The notes below the pieces were generated by a model. The model searched no databases, was not told the origin of the DNA, and saw nothing but the letters and a program-made list of their open reading frames with translations. 64,000 nt of DNA, taken from NCBI GenBank assembly GCA_910580195.1, contig CAJTWA010000018.1:11177-75176 (forward strand), in the 5' to 3' direction. Source of the DNA: an uncultured Lachnospiraceae bacterium (lineage in GTDB: Bacteria; Bacillota; Clostridia; Lachnospirales; Lachnospiraceae). Below, piece by piece: positions 16,724 through 26,024 of this stretch. The translations under genes and the position numbers were made by a program. Each line of letters starts with the position of its first letter. Positions within the stretch are counted from its first letter, which is position 1.

Positions 16724-17683
16724 ATGAAACAGCCATTAGTTATATTAACCGGGCCCACTGCCGTGGGGAAGACAGAGCTTTCCATCGCTTTGGCAAAGCT
16801 GATAAATGGGGCAGTCATTTCCGCGGATTCCATGCAGGTTTACCGCCACATGGACATCGGCTCCGCCAAAATCACAAAAGAAGAGATGCAGGGCGTCCCC
16901 CACTACCTCGTAGATGAATTTGAGCCAGACGAGGAATTCCATGTGGTGCGGTTCCAAGAACGCGCCCAGCATTATCTGGAACGCATCAATGCAGCAGGGC
17001 AAATCCCAATCCTCGTAGGCGGTACCGGGTTCTATATCCAAGCCTTGCTCTATGGGATTGACTTTACCCAGCAGCAGGAGGACAGCGGATACCGGGAAAC
17101 ATTAAGGCAAACTGCAAAAACCCAAGGCCCAGGTGCCCTCCATAAGATGCTGGCAGAAGTGGATCCAGACGCAGCCGCCGGGATCCATGCAAACAATGTA
17201 AAACGCGTCATACGCGCGCTGGAGTTTTACCATTTCACCGGGCAGAAAATCTCCGAGCACAACAAGCGGGAGCAGCAGCGGGAATCCCCTTATAATTACG
17301 CCTATTTTATCCTGAATGACGGCCGGGAACAGATTTACCAGCGGATTGGGCAGCGGGTAGACAAAATGCTTGCAGACGGGCTGGTAGAAGAGGTGCAGCA
17401 GCTAAAGGCCATGGGGTTCCACAAAGGCATGGTATCCATGCAAGGCCTTGGCTATAAAGAAATCCTTGATTACTTAGAAGGGGGCTGCACGCTGGAAGAA
17501 GCCGTTTACCGGATCAAACGCGATACCCGGCATTTCGCCAAACGCCAGCTGACATGGTTCCGGCGGGAACGTGACGTCATCTGGCTGCCGAAACCCAATT
17601 TTAATTACAGCAATGAAAAAATATTATCCTATATGGAAGAAGTGCTAAAAGAAAAAAAGATAATCCCTGAAGAGCATAAATAA
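16724..17683 (+). CDS. miaA: tRNA dimethylallyltransferase MiaA
   Basis: Transfers a dimethylallyl group to N6 of A37 in tRNAs that read UNN codons. A 319-aa protein with the P-loop GPTAVGKTELSIALA, the substrate motif ISADSMQVYRHMDIGSAK, the DMAPP/tRNA pocket segment VGGTGFYIQALLYG, and QGLGYKEILDYL in the C-terminal half. It is the third gene of the mismatch-repair cluster, a conserved association without known functional link. Confidence 0.97.
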   Translation: MKQPLVILTGPTAVGKTELSIALAKLINGAVISADSMQVYRHMDIGSAKITKEEMQGVPHYLVDEFEPDEEFHVVRFQERAQHYLERINAAGQIPILVGGTGFYIQALLYGIDFTQQQEDSGYRETLRQTAKTQGPGALHKMLAEVDPDAAAGIHANNVKRVIRALEFYHFTGQKISEHNKREQQRESPYNYAYFILNDGREQIYQRIGQRVDKMLADGLVEEVQQLKAMGFHKGMVSMQGLGYKEILDYLEGGCTLEEAVYRIKRDTRHFAKRQLTWFRRERDVIWLPKPNFNYSNEKILSYMEEVLKEKKIIPEEHK

Positions 17684-17752
17684 TATATGGAAGAACTGAC
17701 ATAAAAAGATGATTTGTGAAAAACATAGATAGCAAAAAAGAAAGGACAACCA

Positions 17753-19027
17753 ATGGAAGAATTATACCAAGCACTCGGCATCCAAAAAGAGGTCTACGGC
17801 TTCGGCCAGCAATTTGAAGAAAAACTAAAGCCCCGCTTCGCCGAATTAGACAAAACTGCCGAATACAACCAGCTAAAAGTCATAAAAGCCATGCAAGCCC
17901 ACAGGGTCAGCGCAGAATGTTTCATGGGAACGACCGGATATGGGTATAATGACTTAGGGAGGGACACCCTAGAAGAAGTGTACGCTGCCTGTTTCCACGG
18001 GGAAGCCGCGCTGGTGCGCCCCCAAATCACCTGCGGCACCCATGCCCTTGCCCTTGCGCTGATGTCCAATTTAAGGCCCGGCGACGAACTGCTATCCCCA
18101 GCAGGAAAGCCTTACGACACCTTAGAGGAAGTCATCGGCATCCGCCCTTCCAAGGGTTCCCTCGCAGAATACGGCGTCACCTACCGCCAAGTGGATTTGC
18201 TCCCAGACGGCTCCTTCGACTACGGAGCCATCGCAGCATCCATCACGGAAAAAACAAAACTCGTAGCCATCCAGCGTTCCAAAGGCTACCAGACCAGGCC
18301 CACCTTTTCCGTTGCCCAGATAGGCGAACTGATTTCCTTTGTGAAAAAAATCAAGCCCAGCCTAATCTGCATGGTAGACAACTGCTATGGGGAATTTGTG
18401 GAGCGGGAAGAGCCCCTAGAGGCCGGCTCAGACATGATAGTAGGCTCCCTGATTAAAAACCCCGGCGGCGGCTTAGCCCCCATCGGCGGCTACATCGCCG
18501 GCAAAAAAGAGTGCATCGAAAACGCCGCTTACCGGCTGACCTCCCCGGGCCTTGGCAAAGAGGTTGGGGCGTCCCTAGGCGTCACCCAATCCCTGTACCA
18601 AGGATTGTTCCTGGCCCCCACCGTAGTAGCAGCAGCCTTAAAAAGCGCCATTTTTGCCGCAAACATATACGAAAGCCTTGGGTTCCCCGTCATCCCAGAC
18701 GGCTCCGAAAGCCGCCACGACATCATCCAAGCCGTCACCCTGAACTCCCCAGAAGCCTTAATCGCTTTCTGCCAAGGCATCCAAGCCGCCGCCCCGGTAG
18801 ACAGCCATGTAACCCCGGAACCATGGGACATGCCCGGCTACGATGACAAGGTAATCATGGCCGCCGGGGCATTTATCCAAGGCTCCTCCATTGAGCTAAG
18901 CGCAGACGGCCCCTTGCGCCCCCCATACGCCGCCTATTTCCAAGGCGGCCTGACATGGCCCCACGGAAAGCTCGGCATATTAATGTCCCTCCAAAAACTG
19001 TACGAAGCCGGATTAGTAAATTTATAA
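17753..19027 (+). CDS. PLP-dependent methionine gamma-lyase-like protein (aluminium-resistance family)
   Basis: A 424-aa fold-type I PLP enzyme of the YnbB/aluminium-resistance family, which database annotation links to methionine gamma-lyase. Visible are YGYNDLGRDTLEEVYA near the N-terminus, MVDNCYGEFVE with the PLP-ring aspartate, and the probable Schiff-base lysine in GSLIKNPGGGLAPIGGYIAG. The C-terminus has PYAAYFQGGLTW. Actual substrate is not established for this family. AAAGGAC precedes ATG. It sits downstream of miaA, as in many Firmicutes. Confidence 0.9.
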   Translation: MEELYQALGIQKEVYGFGQQFEEKLKPRFAELDKTAEYNQLKVIKAMQAHRVSAECFMGTTGYGYNDLGRDTLEEVYAACFHGEAALVRPQITCGTHALALALMSNLRPGDELLSPAGKPYDTLEEVIGIRPSKGSLAEYGVTYRQVDLLPDGSFDYGAIAASITEKTKLVAIQRSKGYQTRPTFSVAQIGELISFVKKIKPSLICMVDNCYGEFVEREEPLEAGSDMIVGSLIKNPGGGLAPIGGYIAGKKECIENAAYRLTSPGLGKEVGASLGVTQSLYQGLFLAPTVVAAALKSAIFAANIYESLGFPVIPDGSESRHDIIQAVTLNSPEALIAFCQGIQAAAPVDSHVTPEPWDMPGYDDKVIMAAGAFIQGSSIELSADGPLRPPYAAYFQGGLTWPHGKLGILMSLQKLYEAGLVNL

Positions 19028-19162
19028 TCCTCCTCCCACACCATTTTTTGTAATTTTTTATGAATTTTTAACAATAAATTAGTATACACAACCGCCCATA
19101 TATGCTAAAATAAAATGTAAAACTTTTTCCTTTGCAATGAGAGAGCGCAAAGAACTTAATAT

Positions 19163-19855
19163 ATGAACACACACATTACAATGAAAGAACTGCCGGAATC
19201 CGAGCAGCCCCTAGAAAAATGCGTCCAATACGGCGCACACGTACTGTCAGACGCCGAACTTCTGGCAGTCATCTTAAAAAACGGAACAAGGGACATGACA
19301 GCCCTGCAGCTTGCCCAGCTTTTCCTGTCCCAGAAGGAAAAGAACCTTCTGAACCTAACGGCCATGGGGATAGAGGAAATGCAGAAGTTTCCGGGCATTG
19401 GGCAGGTAAAGGCAGCCCAGCTAAAATGCGTGGCAGAGCTTGCACGGCGCATCGCCAAGGCCAGCAGGCTTGGGAACGTAAGGCTGAACGAGCCGGGCAG
19501 CATTGCGGCCTATTACATGGAATCCCTCCGGCACGAAACGAAAGAAAAACTGTTATTGGCCATGTTTGATGCAAAGAGCAGCCTTCTGGGGGATGAAATC
19601 ATCTCTGTAGGCACCGTCACCAACTCACTGGTGTCGCCAAGGGAAATATTCCTAAAGGCATTGGAGTATGGGGCCGTCCATATCGTGCTCCTCCATAACC
19701 ACCCCAGCGGGGACCCTGCCCCAAGCGATGCAGACCTAGTGGTGACAAAGCGGGTGGAAGACAGCGGCAGGATGCTTGGGGTTGCGCTTGCAGACCACAT
19801 CATTATCGGGGATAACAGATATATCAGCTTTAGAGAAAATGGCCTTTTAGGTTGA
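19163..19855 (+). CDS. radC: RadC family JAB/MPN domain protein
   Basis: A 230-aa protein with an N-terminal helix-hairpin-helix part (FPGIGQVKAAQLKCVAELA) and the C-terminal JAMM metal motif HNHPSGDPAPSDAD preceded by VGTVTNSLVSPREIF. RadC was named for DNA repair, but its real function is unsettled. It lies immediately upstream of mreB (17 bp gap), the classical Firmicutes arrangement radC-mreBCD. The start at 19163 has only a weak ribosome site; the ATG at 19181 is an alternative. Confidence 0.92.
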   Translation: MNTHITMKELPESEQPLEKCVQYGAHVLSDAELLAVILKNGTRDMTALQLAQLFLSQKEKNLLNLTAMGIEEMQKFPGIGQVKAAQLKCVAELARRIAKASRLGNVRLNEPGSIAAYYMESLRHETKEKLLLAMFDAKSSLLGDEIISVGTVTNSLVSPREIFLKALEYGAVHIVLLHNHPSGDPAPSDADLVVTKRVEDSGRMLGVALADHIIIGDNRYISFRENGLLG

Positions 19856-19872
19856 GGAAAGGAACGTAAATT

Positions 19873-20892
19873 ATGTCGACAAATGTTTATGGAATTGATT
19901 TAGGGACTTGTAACCTGAAAGTTTTTTGCAAGGCTACCGGGAAAGTCATCAATGAGAAAAATGCCATTGCCCTTGTAAACAAGAACCAGCTGTATGCCTT
20001 TGGCAATGACGCATATGCCATGTATGAAAAGGCGCCGGACGCCATCAAGGTATCCTTCCCCGTCGTAAACGGGGTGATTGCCGATTACAACAACATGCAG
20101 AACATGATTGGGGAAGTCTTGGACAAGCATGTGAAAAACCATATCAAGGGGGCTGAATTTATCGTAGCCGTGCCCACGGACATTACAGAAGTGGAGAAAA
20201 AAGCATTCTTCGACTTGTTCTATAAGAGCCGGTTCAAGCCAAAGAGCGTGCTCCTGTGCGAAAAGCCCATTGCGGACGCAGTAGGCCTTGATTTGGACGT
20301 GAATTCCCCCACCGGGTTCATGATTGTGAATATCGGCGCAGACACCACGGAGATTTCCGTCATTTCCTTAGGCGGCCTGGTGTTAAGCGACCTTTTGCAT
20401 TTCGGCGGGAAACGCATTGACGAGTCTATCATTAACCATATGAAACGCAATTTCGGGCTGGTAATCGGCCAGAAAACCGCCATGTACCTGAAAGAAACAC
20501 TAGGCTGCGCCCTGCCGGAAGAAGAGGAGCAGAGCACAGTCATTGTAGGGCGGGACGTGGTAAGCGGTCTTCCGATTGAAATGGAGGTTTCCTCCCCCGT
20601 AGTATACGAAGCCGTGAAAGACAACCTGAATTCCATCTGCACTTCTATCAAGATGATTTTGGAAAAGACCCCGCCGGAGCTGGCAAAGGACATTATCCAT
20701 TCCGGCATTTACATTACCGGCGGCTCTTCCAAAATTAAGCGGCTGGACGAATTGTTCAAGCAGATTACCAACATTCAGGTAAATACCTGCGAACTGCCGG
20801 AAGAGAGCGCCGTAAGGGGCTTAAATAAAATTGTGTCGGATGAGAAATTCCGCCGGCTCGCTTTTAGCATGAAAACCAGAATTTATAAATAA
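19873..20892 (+). CDS. mreB: Rod shape-determining protein MreB
   Basis: A 339-aa bacterial actin that forms membrane-bound filaments guiding the elongasome. Phosphate-1 motif VYGIDLGTCNLKVFCK at the N-terminus, AVPTDITEVEKKAFFDLF, phosphate-2 FMIVNIGADTTEISVISLGG, and the adenosine motif IYITGGSSKIKRL are all present. The N-terminus is somewhat divergent from standard MreB (DLGTCNLKVFC rather than DLGTANTLVY), so it may belong to an Mbl-like subgroup. It is first of mreB-mreC-mreD-mrdA. Confidence 0.93.
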   Translation: MSTNVYGIDLGTCNLKVFCKATGKVINEKNAIALVNKNQLYAFGNDAYAMYEKAPDAIKVSFPVVNGVIADYNNMQNMIGEVLDKHVKNHIKGAEFIVAVPTDITEVEKKAFFDLFYKSRFKPKSVLLCEKPIADAVGLDLDVNSPTGFMIVNIGADTTEISVISLGGLVLSDLLHFGGKRIDESIINHMKRNFGLVIGQKTAMYLKETLGCALPEEEEQSTVIVGRDVVSGLPIEMEVSSPVVYEAVKDNLNSICTSIKMILEKTPPELAKDIIHSGIYITGGSSKIKRLDELFKQITNIQVNTCELPEESAVRGLNKIVSDEKFRRLAFSMKTRIYK

Positions 20893-20906
20893 AGGTGTAA
20901 TCATTT

Positions 20907-21833
20907 ATGAAGCGTAAATCAACAAAACATTCCATACCAACCAGATATACCCTGCTGATATTGACAGGTTTCTGCATTATTGTCATGTTCGTCAGTTTTA
21001 CACTGAACTTGTCCGGCGGGCCTTTGAATACCGTAGCCGGGTACGTGTTCGTCCCCATGCAGAAGGGCATCAATACCATCGGCACATGGTTCCTCTCCCG
21101 GGCGGACGACCTGAAATCCTTACGGGACGTCATGCAGGAAAACCGCAAGCTGCAGGCGGAAGTGGATAAACTGACGCAGGAATTAAGCACCATCAAGCTG
21201 GAGCAGTATGAACTGGACAACCTCCGGGAACTGATGGAGCTGGACCAGAAATACCCCAGCTATGAAAAAGTAGCAGCCCATGTCATTGGGAACGACAGCG
21301 GGAACTGGTTCAGCATTTTCCTGATTGACAAGGGGGAAAACGATGGGATTGAAAAGGACATGAACGTCATTGCAGGCAGCGGGCTGGTAGGGATTGTCAT
21401 TGACACGGGGCCAAATTATGCGAAAGTCCGTTCCATTATCGACGACGCCAGCAATGTGAGCGGCATGTCGCTGTCTTCCGCAGACCGCTGCATCATCAGC
21501 GGGAACCTTGCTACCATGAACGAGCAGCAGGTCATTGGGTTTACGGACTTAAAATGCGACGACGATGCAGTCAAAACCGGGGAGCAGATGGTGACGTCCC
21601 ACATCAGCGACAAATATTTGGAAGGCATATTAATTGGCTACGTCAGCTCCATCGAACGGGATTCCAACAACCTGACGTATTCCGGGACTATTACCCCTGC
21701 CGTGGATTTCCAGCATTTGCGGGAAGTGCTTGTAATACTGGACAAAAAGAACATGGGGGATAAGCAGGAAGATCCGGGCAGCCAAAACACGCAAAAGAAA
21801 ACAAAGCAGCAAAAGCAGGAGGGCGGCCAATGA
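20907..21833 (+). CDS. mreC: Rod shape-determining protein MreC
   Basis: A 308-aa bitopic protein linking MreB to cell-wall synthases. One membrane segment (about 13-32), then a coiled coil (about 68-112) and the beta-rich extracytoplasmic domain: VIGNDSGNWFSIFLIDKGEN, GLVGIVIDTGPNYAKVRSI and EGILIGYVSSIERDSNNLTY. The C-terminal tail is rich in K and Q. It overlaps mreD by four bases (ATGA), indicating coupled translation. Confidence 0.94.
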   Translation: MKRKSTKHSIPTRYTLLILTGFCIIVMFVSFTLNLSGGPLNTVAGYVFVPMQKGINTIGTWFLSRADDLKSLRDVMQENRKLQAEVDKLTQELSTIKLEQYELDNLRELMELDQKYPSYEKVAAHVIGNDSGNWFSIFLIDKGENDGIEKDMNVIAGSGLVGIVIDTGPNYAKVRSIIDDASNVSGMSLSSADRCIISGNLATMNEQQVIGFTDLKCDDDAVKTGEQMVTSHISDKYLEGILIGYVSSIERDSNNLTYSGTITPAVDFQHLREVLVILDKKNMGDKQEDPGSQNTQKKTKQQKQEGGQ

Positions 21834-22354
21834 AGCTAAGGCGGAAATTTGCAGTTTTTGCAATTGTTACCATCTGTTTCCTTTTGCAGAGCACCTTGTT
21901 CCAAGCATTGTCCTTTGCATCCATCTCCCCCAACCTCTTAATTGTGGCAGTTTCCTCCTTTGGCTTTATGCGGGGCAGGAAAGAGGGGATGTGGATTGGG
22001 TTTTTCAGCGGGCTTTTGCTGGATATTTTTTACGGCAGCGTCATTGGGTTTTATGCGTTGATTTATGCGTATATCGGCTATGTCAACGGGTTTTTCCGCA
22101 AGATGTTTTTCCCGGATGACATTAAGCTGCCGCTGATTTTGATAGCCCTGAGCGATTTTTCCTGCAATTTTATGGTCTATGTATTCCTGTTTTTCCTGCG
22201 CAGGAGGTTCCGGTTTAATTATTACCTCCTGCATATTATGCTGCCGGAACTGGTATACACCATACTTGTGACGATTGTCCTTTACTTTATTATCCTGAAA
22301 ATAAACCAGAAGCTAGAAGCAGTTGAGCGAAGGAGCGCGAATAAGTTTGTTTGA
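21830..22354 (+). CDS. mreD: Rod shape-determining protein MreD
   Basis: A 174-aa polytopic membrane protein with about five hydrophobic segments and the family pattern SPNLLIVAVSSFGFMRGRKEG followed by GFFSGLLLDIFYGSVIGFYA. It bridges MreC and the elongasome. The 3' end contains the AAGGAG ribosome site (22330-22335) of the next gene, which it overlaps. Confidence 0.92.
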   Translation: MKLRRKFAVFAIVTICFLLQSTLFQALSFASISPNLLIVAVSSFGFMRGRKEGMWIGFFSGLLLDIFYGSVIGFYALIYAYIGYVNGFFRKMFFPDDIKLPLILIALSDFSCNFMVYVFLFFLRRRFRFNYYLLHIMLPELVYTILVTIVLYFIILKINQKLEAVERRSANKFV

Positions 22355-25235
22355 GTCTATCAAGAATTTCAGTAAAAAATTAATAAGTTCCCGGCTGTTT
22401 ATCTTAAGCATTGCCATGCTAATCCTCTTTGGCATCCTGATGCAGCGTATTTTTGTGCTGCAGATTATCAATGGGAAGGAATATATGGACAACTATACCC
22501 TGCGGATACAAAAAGAGCGCGTCACCTCCGGGACCCGGGGCAGTATTTACGACCGCAACGGCAAACTTTTGGCTTACAGCGAGCTTTCTTATTCCGTCAC
22601 GATTGAGGACAACGGCATTTACACCAGCACATCCGAGAAAAACCGCCTGATGAACGAAGAGCTGAACACCGTCATCCACATGGTGGAAGAAAAAGGGGAC
22701 ACCATCACCAATAATTTCGGGATCCAGAAAAATGAGGCTGGGGCTTATGGTTTCATCTTAAGCGGGAAAGCCCAGAAGCGGTTCCTTGCGGATGTTTATG
22801 GGCACAACAAGATTGACGAGCTGAAATTCAACAAAAAATTAGGGTACAACGAAGGCTCCGCAACGCCGGAACAAGTCATGGAATACCTGCAGGATAAGTT
22901 TGGGATTTACGTAGAAGGCAGGGAATACGAGAACACCAAAGGGAAAGAAATTAATTTTTATACTGCGGAAGAGGCTTACAAAATCATGATCCTGCGTTAC
23001 GCCATCTCCCAGAACAGCTACCAGCGGTATGTGCAGACCACCATTGCCCAGAATGTCAGCGAAGAAACCGTCGCCGTCATCAAAGAGAACTCTGAGATCC
23101 TGCAGGGCATTGACATTATGGAGGACAGCATCCGCAAATATGTGGACAGCGTGTACTTTTCCCATATTATCGGCTACACCGGGAAGATTTCCCAGACGGA
23201 ATACGATGAGCTTTCCAAGGAAAACGACCAGTATACCTTAAACGACGTCATTGGGAAGTCCGGCATTGAGCAGGTGATGGACCAGGAGCTGCAAGGGACC
23301 AAAGGCATTGAGCAGTTTTATGCCGACAGCGTAGGGCGGATTACGGAAATGATTAAGCAAGTGGACGCTGCCTCCGGCCATAATATTTACCTGTCCCTTG
23401 ACGCAGACCTGCAGAAAGCCGTCTACCAGATGTTAGAGCAGGAGCTTGCGGGCATCCTCTATGCAAATATTGAAAATATTAAAGAATATGACACCAGCAG
23501 CGGCTCTGCATCAGACATTAAAATCCCCATTGACGATGTATTTTTTGCATTGCTCAACAACAATGTCATAGACATCAGCCACCTTGGCGCAGAGGATGCA
23601 AAGCCAGTGGAACAGCAGGTGTACAGCACATTTTTGGCAAAACAGGATTCTGTCTTAAATGAACTGCGCCAGCAGTTTTCCTCAAACGACCCTGCCCCCT
23701 ACGGGGATTTGAGCGACGAGCAGCAGATGTACATGAGCTATATCCTGTCCATGCTGCAGAAACAGGAAATTTTCCTCTCCGACAAGGTAGATACCGAGGA
23801 CGAGGTATACAAGGCTTGGAAAAACGACACGGTAAGCCTGTGCGAATACCTGCGCCGGGCCATTGCCATGGACTGGATTGACATTACGAAATTTGATACG
23901 GACTCCAAATATTCGGACTCTACCGAAATATATGACGCATTGGTGGCTTATATTACAGAAGAATTAAAAACAGACCGGGAATTTTGCAAGCGGATTTACA
24001 AATATATGATAAACCAAGAACTGGTTTCCGGCACCCAGATTTGCCTCCTGCTGTTTGAGCAGGGAATCCTGCAGGAAACGGAAGGGGATTTGACGGCTCT
24101 ACAGAGCGGTGCGCTCAGCGCCTTCCAGTTTATGCGGGATAAAATCAAGAACCTGCAGATTACCCCGGCACAGCTTGCCCTAGACCCTTGTACGGCAAGC
24201 TGCGTCATGATAAACCCCCAGACCGGGGAGCTGCTTGCCTGCGTCACATACCCCGGGTATGACACCAACCGGCTCGCCAACTCGGTAGATTCGGAGTATT
24301 TTGCCAGCCTGCAGGCGGATTTATCCATCCCGCAGTATAACAACGCCACCCAGCAGCAGACGGCGCCGGGCTCTACCTTCAAGCCTGTGACGGCAGCGGC
24401 GGCCCTGACGGAAGGGGCAGTCAGCGTCAGTGAGCAGATTGTCACCAAAGGGGAATTTACGGAAATCAACCCATCCCCCAAATGCTGGATTTACCCGGGC
24501 AGCACCCATGGGGCCATCAATGTGTCCGAGGCCATCCGGGATTCCTGCAACTATTTCTTTTATGAGCTTGGGTACCGGATGAGCTCCGCCGGGGGCGTTT
24601 ACAATGAAAATAAAGGGATTGCCACCATACAGAAATATGCCGCGCTGTTCGGCTTAGATGAAAAGACTGGCATTGAGATACCGGAAAATGAGCCCCATAT
24701 TGCCGATGAATACCCCATTACCTCTTCCATTGGGCAGAGCAACCACAACTTCACCACCACCCAGCTTGCAAGGTATTTAACGGCAGTCGCCAGCAGCGGG
24801 GACATTTACAAGCTGACGCTTTTGGACAAGGAAACTGCCTCCGATGGGACCTTAGTGCAGGAATTCAAGCCGGAAGTCATCCGCAAGATTACAGAAGTGT
24901 CCAATGTTTCCTGGGACGCCATCCACAACGGGATGCGCATGGTAGCAGAAAATAACAGATCCTTTAAGGACTTCCCCATTGCCGTAGCCGGGAAGACGGG
25001 TACCGCCCAGCAGATTACCACAAGGGCTAACCACGCGCTGTTTATTGGCTATGCCCCGTTTGACAGGCCCCAAATCGCCATTGCGACCCGGATTGCCTAT
25101 GGGTATACCTCTGCCAATGCAGCGGAAGTGTCCCGGAATATCCTGAAATATTATTTCAAGTTAGAGGGCACGGATACGTTATTGGACGGGCAGGCGGAAG
25201 AAATTGAAAGCACTGCCAATGGATTTACCGATTAA
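22347..25235 (+). CDS. mrdA: Penicillin-binding protein 2 (elongasome transpeptidase)
   Basis: Class B PBP that cross-links side-wall peptidoglycan with RodA. One N-terminal membrane anchor (about 12-34), the dimerisation domain opening SGTRGSIYDRNGKLLAY, and the transpeptidase motifs SxxK (APGSTFKPVTAA, near 675), SxN (DSCNYFFYELG, near 732) and KTGT (AGKTGTAQQI, near 881). At 962 aa it is much longer than E. coli PBP2 (633 aa) owing to an insertion of some 250 residues between the dimerisation region and the active-site serine. I choose TTG 22347 because AAGGAG lies 11 bases upstream within mreD; a TTG at 22323 is possible. Confidence 0.93.
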   Translation: MFESIKNFSKKLISSRLFILSIAMLILFGILMQRIFVLQIINGKEYMDNYTLRIQKERVTSGTRGSIYDRNGKLLAYSELSYSVTIEDNGIYTSTSEKNRLMNEELNTVIHMVEEKGDTITNNFGIQKNEAGAYGFILSGKAQKRFLADVYGHNKIDELKFNKKLGYNEGSATPEQVMEYLQDKFGIYVEGREYENTKGKEINFYTAEEAYKIMILRYAISQNSYQRYVQTTIAQNVSEETVAVIKENSEILQGIDIMEDSIRKYVDSVYFSHIIGYTGKISQTEYDELSKENDQYTLNDVIGKSGIEQVMDQELQGTKGIEQFYADSVGRITEMIKQVDAASGHNIYLSLDADLQKAVYQMLEQELAGILYANIENIKEYDTSSGSASDIKIPIDDVFFALLNNNVIDISHLGAEDAKPVEQQVYSTFLAKQDSVLNELRQQFSSNDPAPYGDLSDEQQMYMSYILSMLQKQEIFLSDKVDTEDEVYKAWKNDTVSLCEYLRRAIAMDWIDITKFDTDSKYSDSTEIYDALVAYITEELKTDREFCKRIYKYMINQELVSGTQICLLLFEQGILQETEGDLTALQSGALSAFQFMRDKIKNLQITPAQLALDPCTASCVMINPQTGELLACVTYPGYDTNRLANSVDSEYFASLQADLSIPQYNNATQQQTAPGSTFKPVTAAAALTEGAVSVSEQIVTKGEFTEINPSPKCWIYPGSTHGAINVSEAIRDSCNYFFYELGYRMSSAGGVYNENKGIATIQKYAALFGLDEKTGIEIPENEPHIADEYPITSSIGQSNHNFTTTQLARYLTAVASSGDIYKLTLLDKETASDGTLVQEFKPEVIRKITEVSNVSWDAIHNGMRMVAENNRSFKDFPIAVAGKTGTAQQITTRANHALFIGYAPFDRPQIAIATRIAYGYTSANAAEVSRNILKYYFKLEGTDTLLDGQAEEIESTANGFTD

Positions 25236-25252
25236 AGTTTGGAGGGATAAAT

Positions 25253-25939
25253 TTGCCAAGACCAGTAGTATTAAAAAGCAACAAATATGGGATTAACCTG
25301 ATTATGGACCGGGACATGGATTTTGAAGAGCTTCTGGGCTGTATTTTGGACCGGTTCAAGGAATCTGAAAATTTTTTCCGGAATGCCAAAATGGCAATTT
25401 CCTTTGAAGGCAGGGAACTGACGCAGGAGGAAGAATTCCGGATTGTAGACACCATTACCAGCAACACTACCGTAAATATCATCTGCATTTTGGACAACGA
25501 TGCCTTGCGGGAAGAATTGGTCCGCCAGAAAGTCGAGCAGTTTGAGGAAGAGCAGGCAGGGAAAACCGGGGAATTTTACCGGGGGACCCTCCGTTCCGGG
25601 CAGGTGCTGGACTGTGAGAGCAGCATTATTGTGCTGGGGGACGTGAACCCCGGGGCAAAAATCATTTCCAAAGGGAGCATTGTGGTGCTGGGGGCGCTTA
25701 AGGGAACTGCCTATGCGGGGGCAAACGGCAATGAACTGGCCTTTGTGGCCGCCCTTGAGATGGACCCAATCCAGATAAAAATCGGGGAAATCATTGCAAG
25801 GAGCTCAGACAACAAGCCGGCTGCCGGGAAACGCCGCCTGAAAAAAGCGAAAGTTACCATAGAGCCGCAGGTTGCAATTGTAAAAGAGGGGAACATTTAT
25901 ATCGAGCCAATCACAAAGGGCCTTTTGAACAACATCTAA
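25253..25939 (+). CDS. minC: Septum site-determining protein MinC
   Basis: Inhibits FtsZ assembly away from midcell. The 228-aa protein has an N-terminal FtsZ-binding domain and the C-terminal beta-helix domain that dimerises and binds MinD (YRGTLRSGQVLDCESSIIVL, then GDVNPGAKIISKGSIVVLGA). Translation starts at TTG 25253, six bases after GGAGGG. The last codons and the following ribosome site are duplicated downstream (see 25915-26020). Confidence 0.94.
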   Translation: MPRPVVLKSNKYGINLIMDRDMDFEELLGCILDRFKESENFFRNAKMAISFEGRELTQEEEFRIVDTITSNTTVNIICILDNDALREELVRQKVEQFEEEQAGKTGEFYRGTLRSGQVLDCESSIIVLGDVNPGAKIISKGSIVVLGALKGTAYAGANGNELAFVAALEMDPIQIKIGEIIARSSDNKPAAGKRRLKKAKVTIEPQVAIVKEGNIYIEPITKGLLNNI

Positions 25940-26020
25940 AAAACAGGAGGATGCAGCCGGCAAGGCTTTTGCGGCTGGCGGAAGGGCTTTGGACAATATC
26001 TAAAAAGCAGGAGGATGTAG
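25915..26020 (+). repeat. 64-bp tandem duplication of the minC end and minD ribosome site
   Basis: The segment spanning the last codons of minC, its stop and CAGGAGGATGCAG (25915-25956) reappears as 25982-26020, offset by 64 bp, with several substitutions. Only the second copy's AGGAGG serves minD (ATG 26025). Between the copies CAGCCG (25954-25959) pairs with CGGCTG (25972-25977). Confidence 0.8.
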
Positions 26021-26024
26021 TAGG

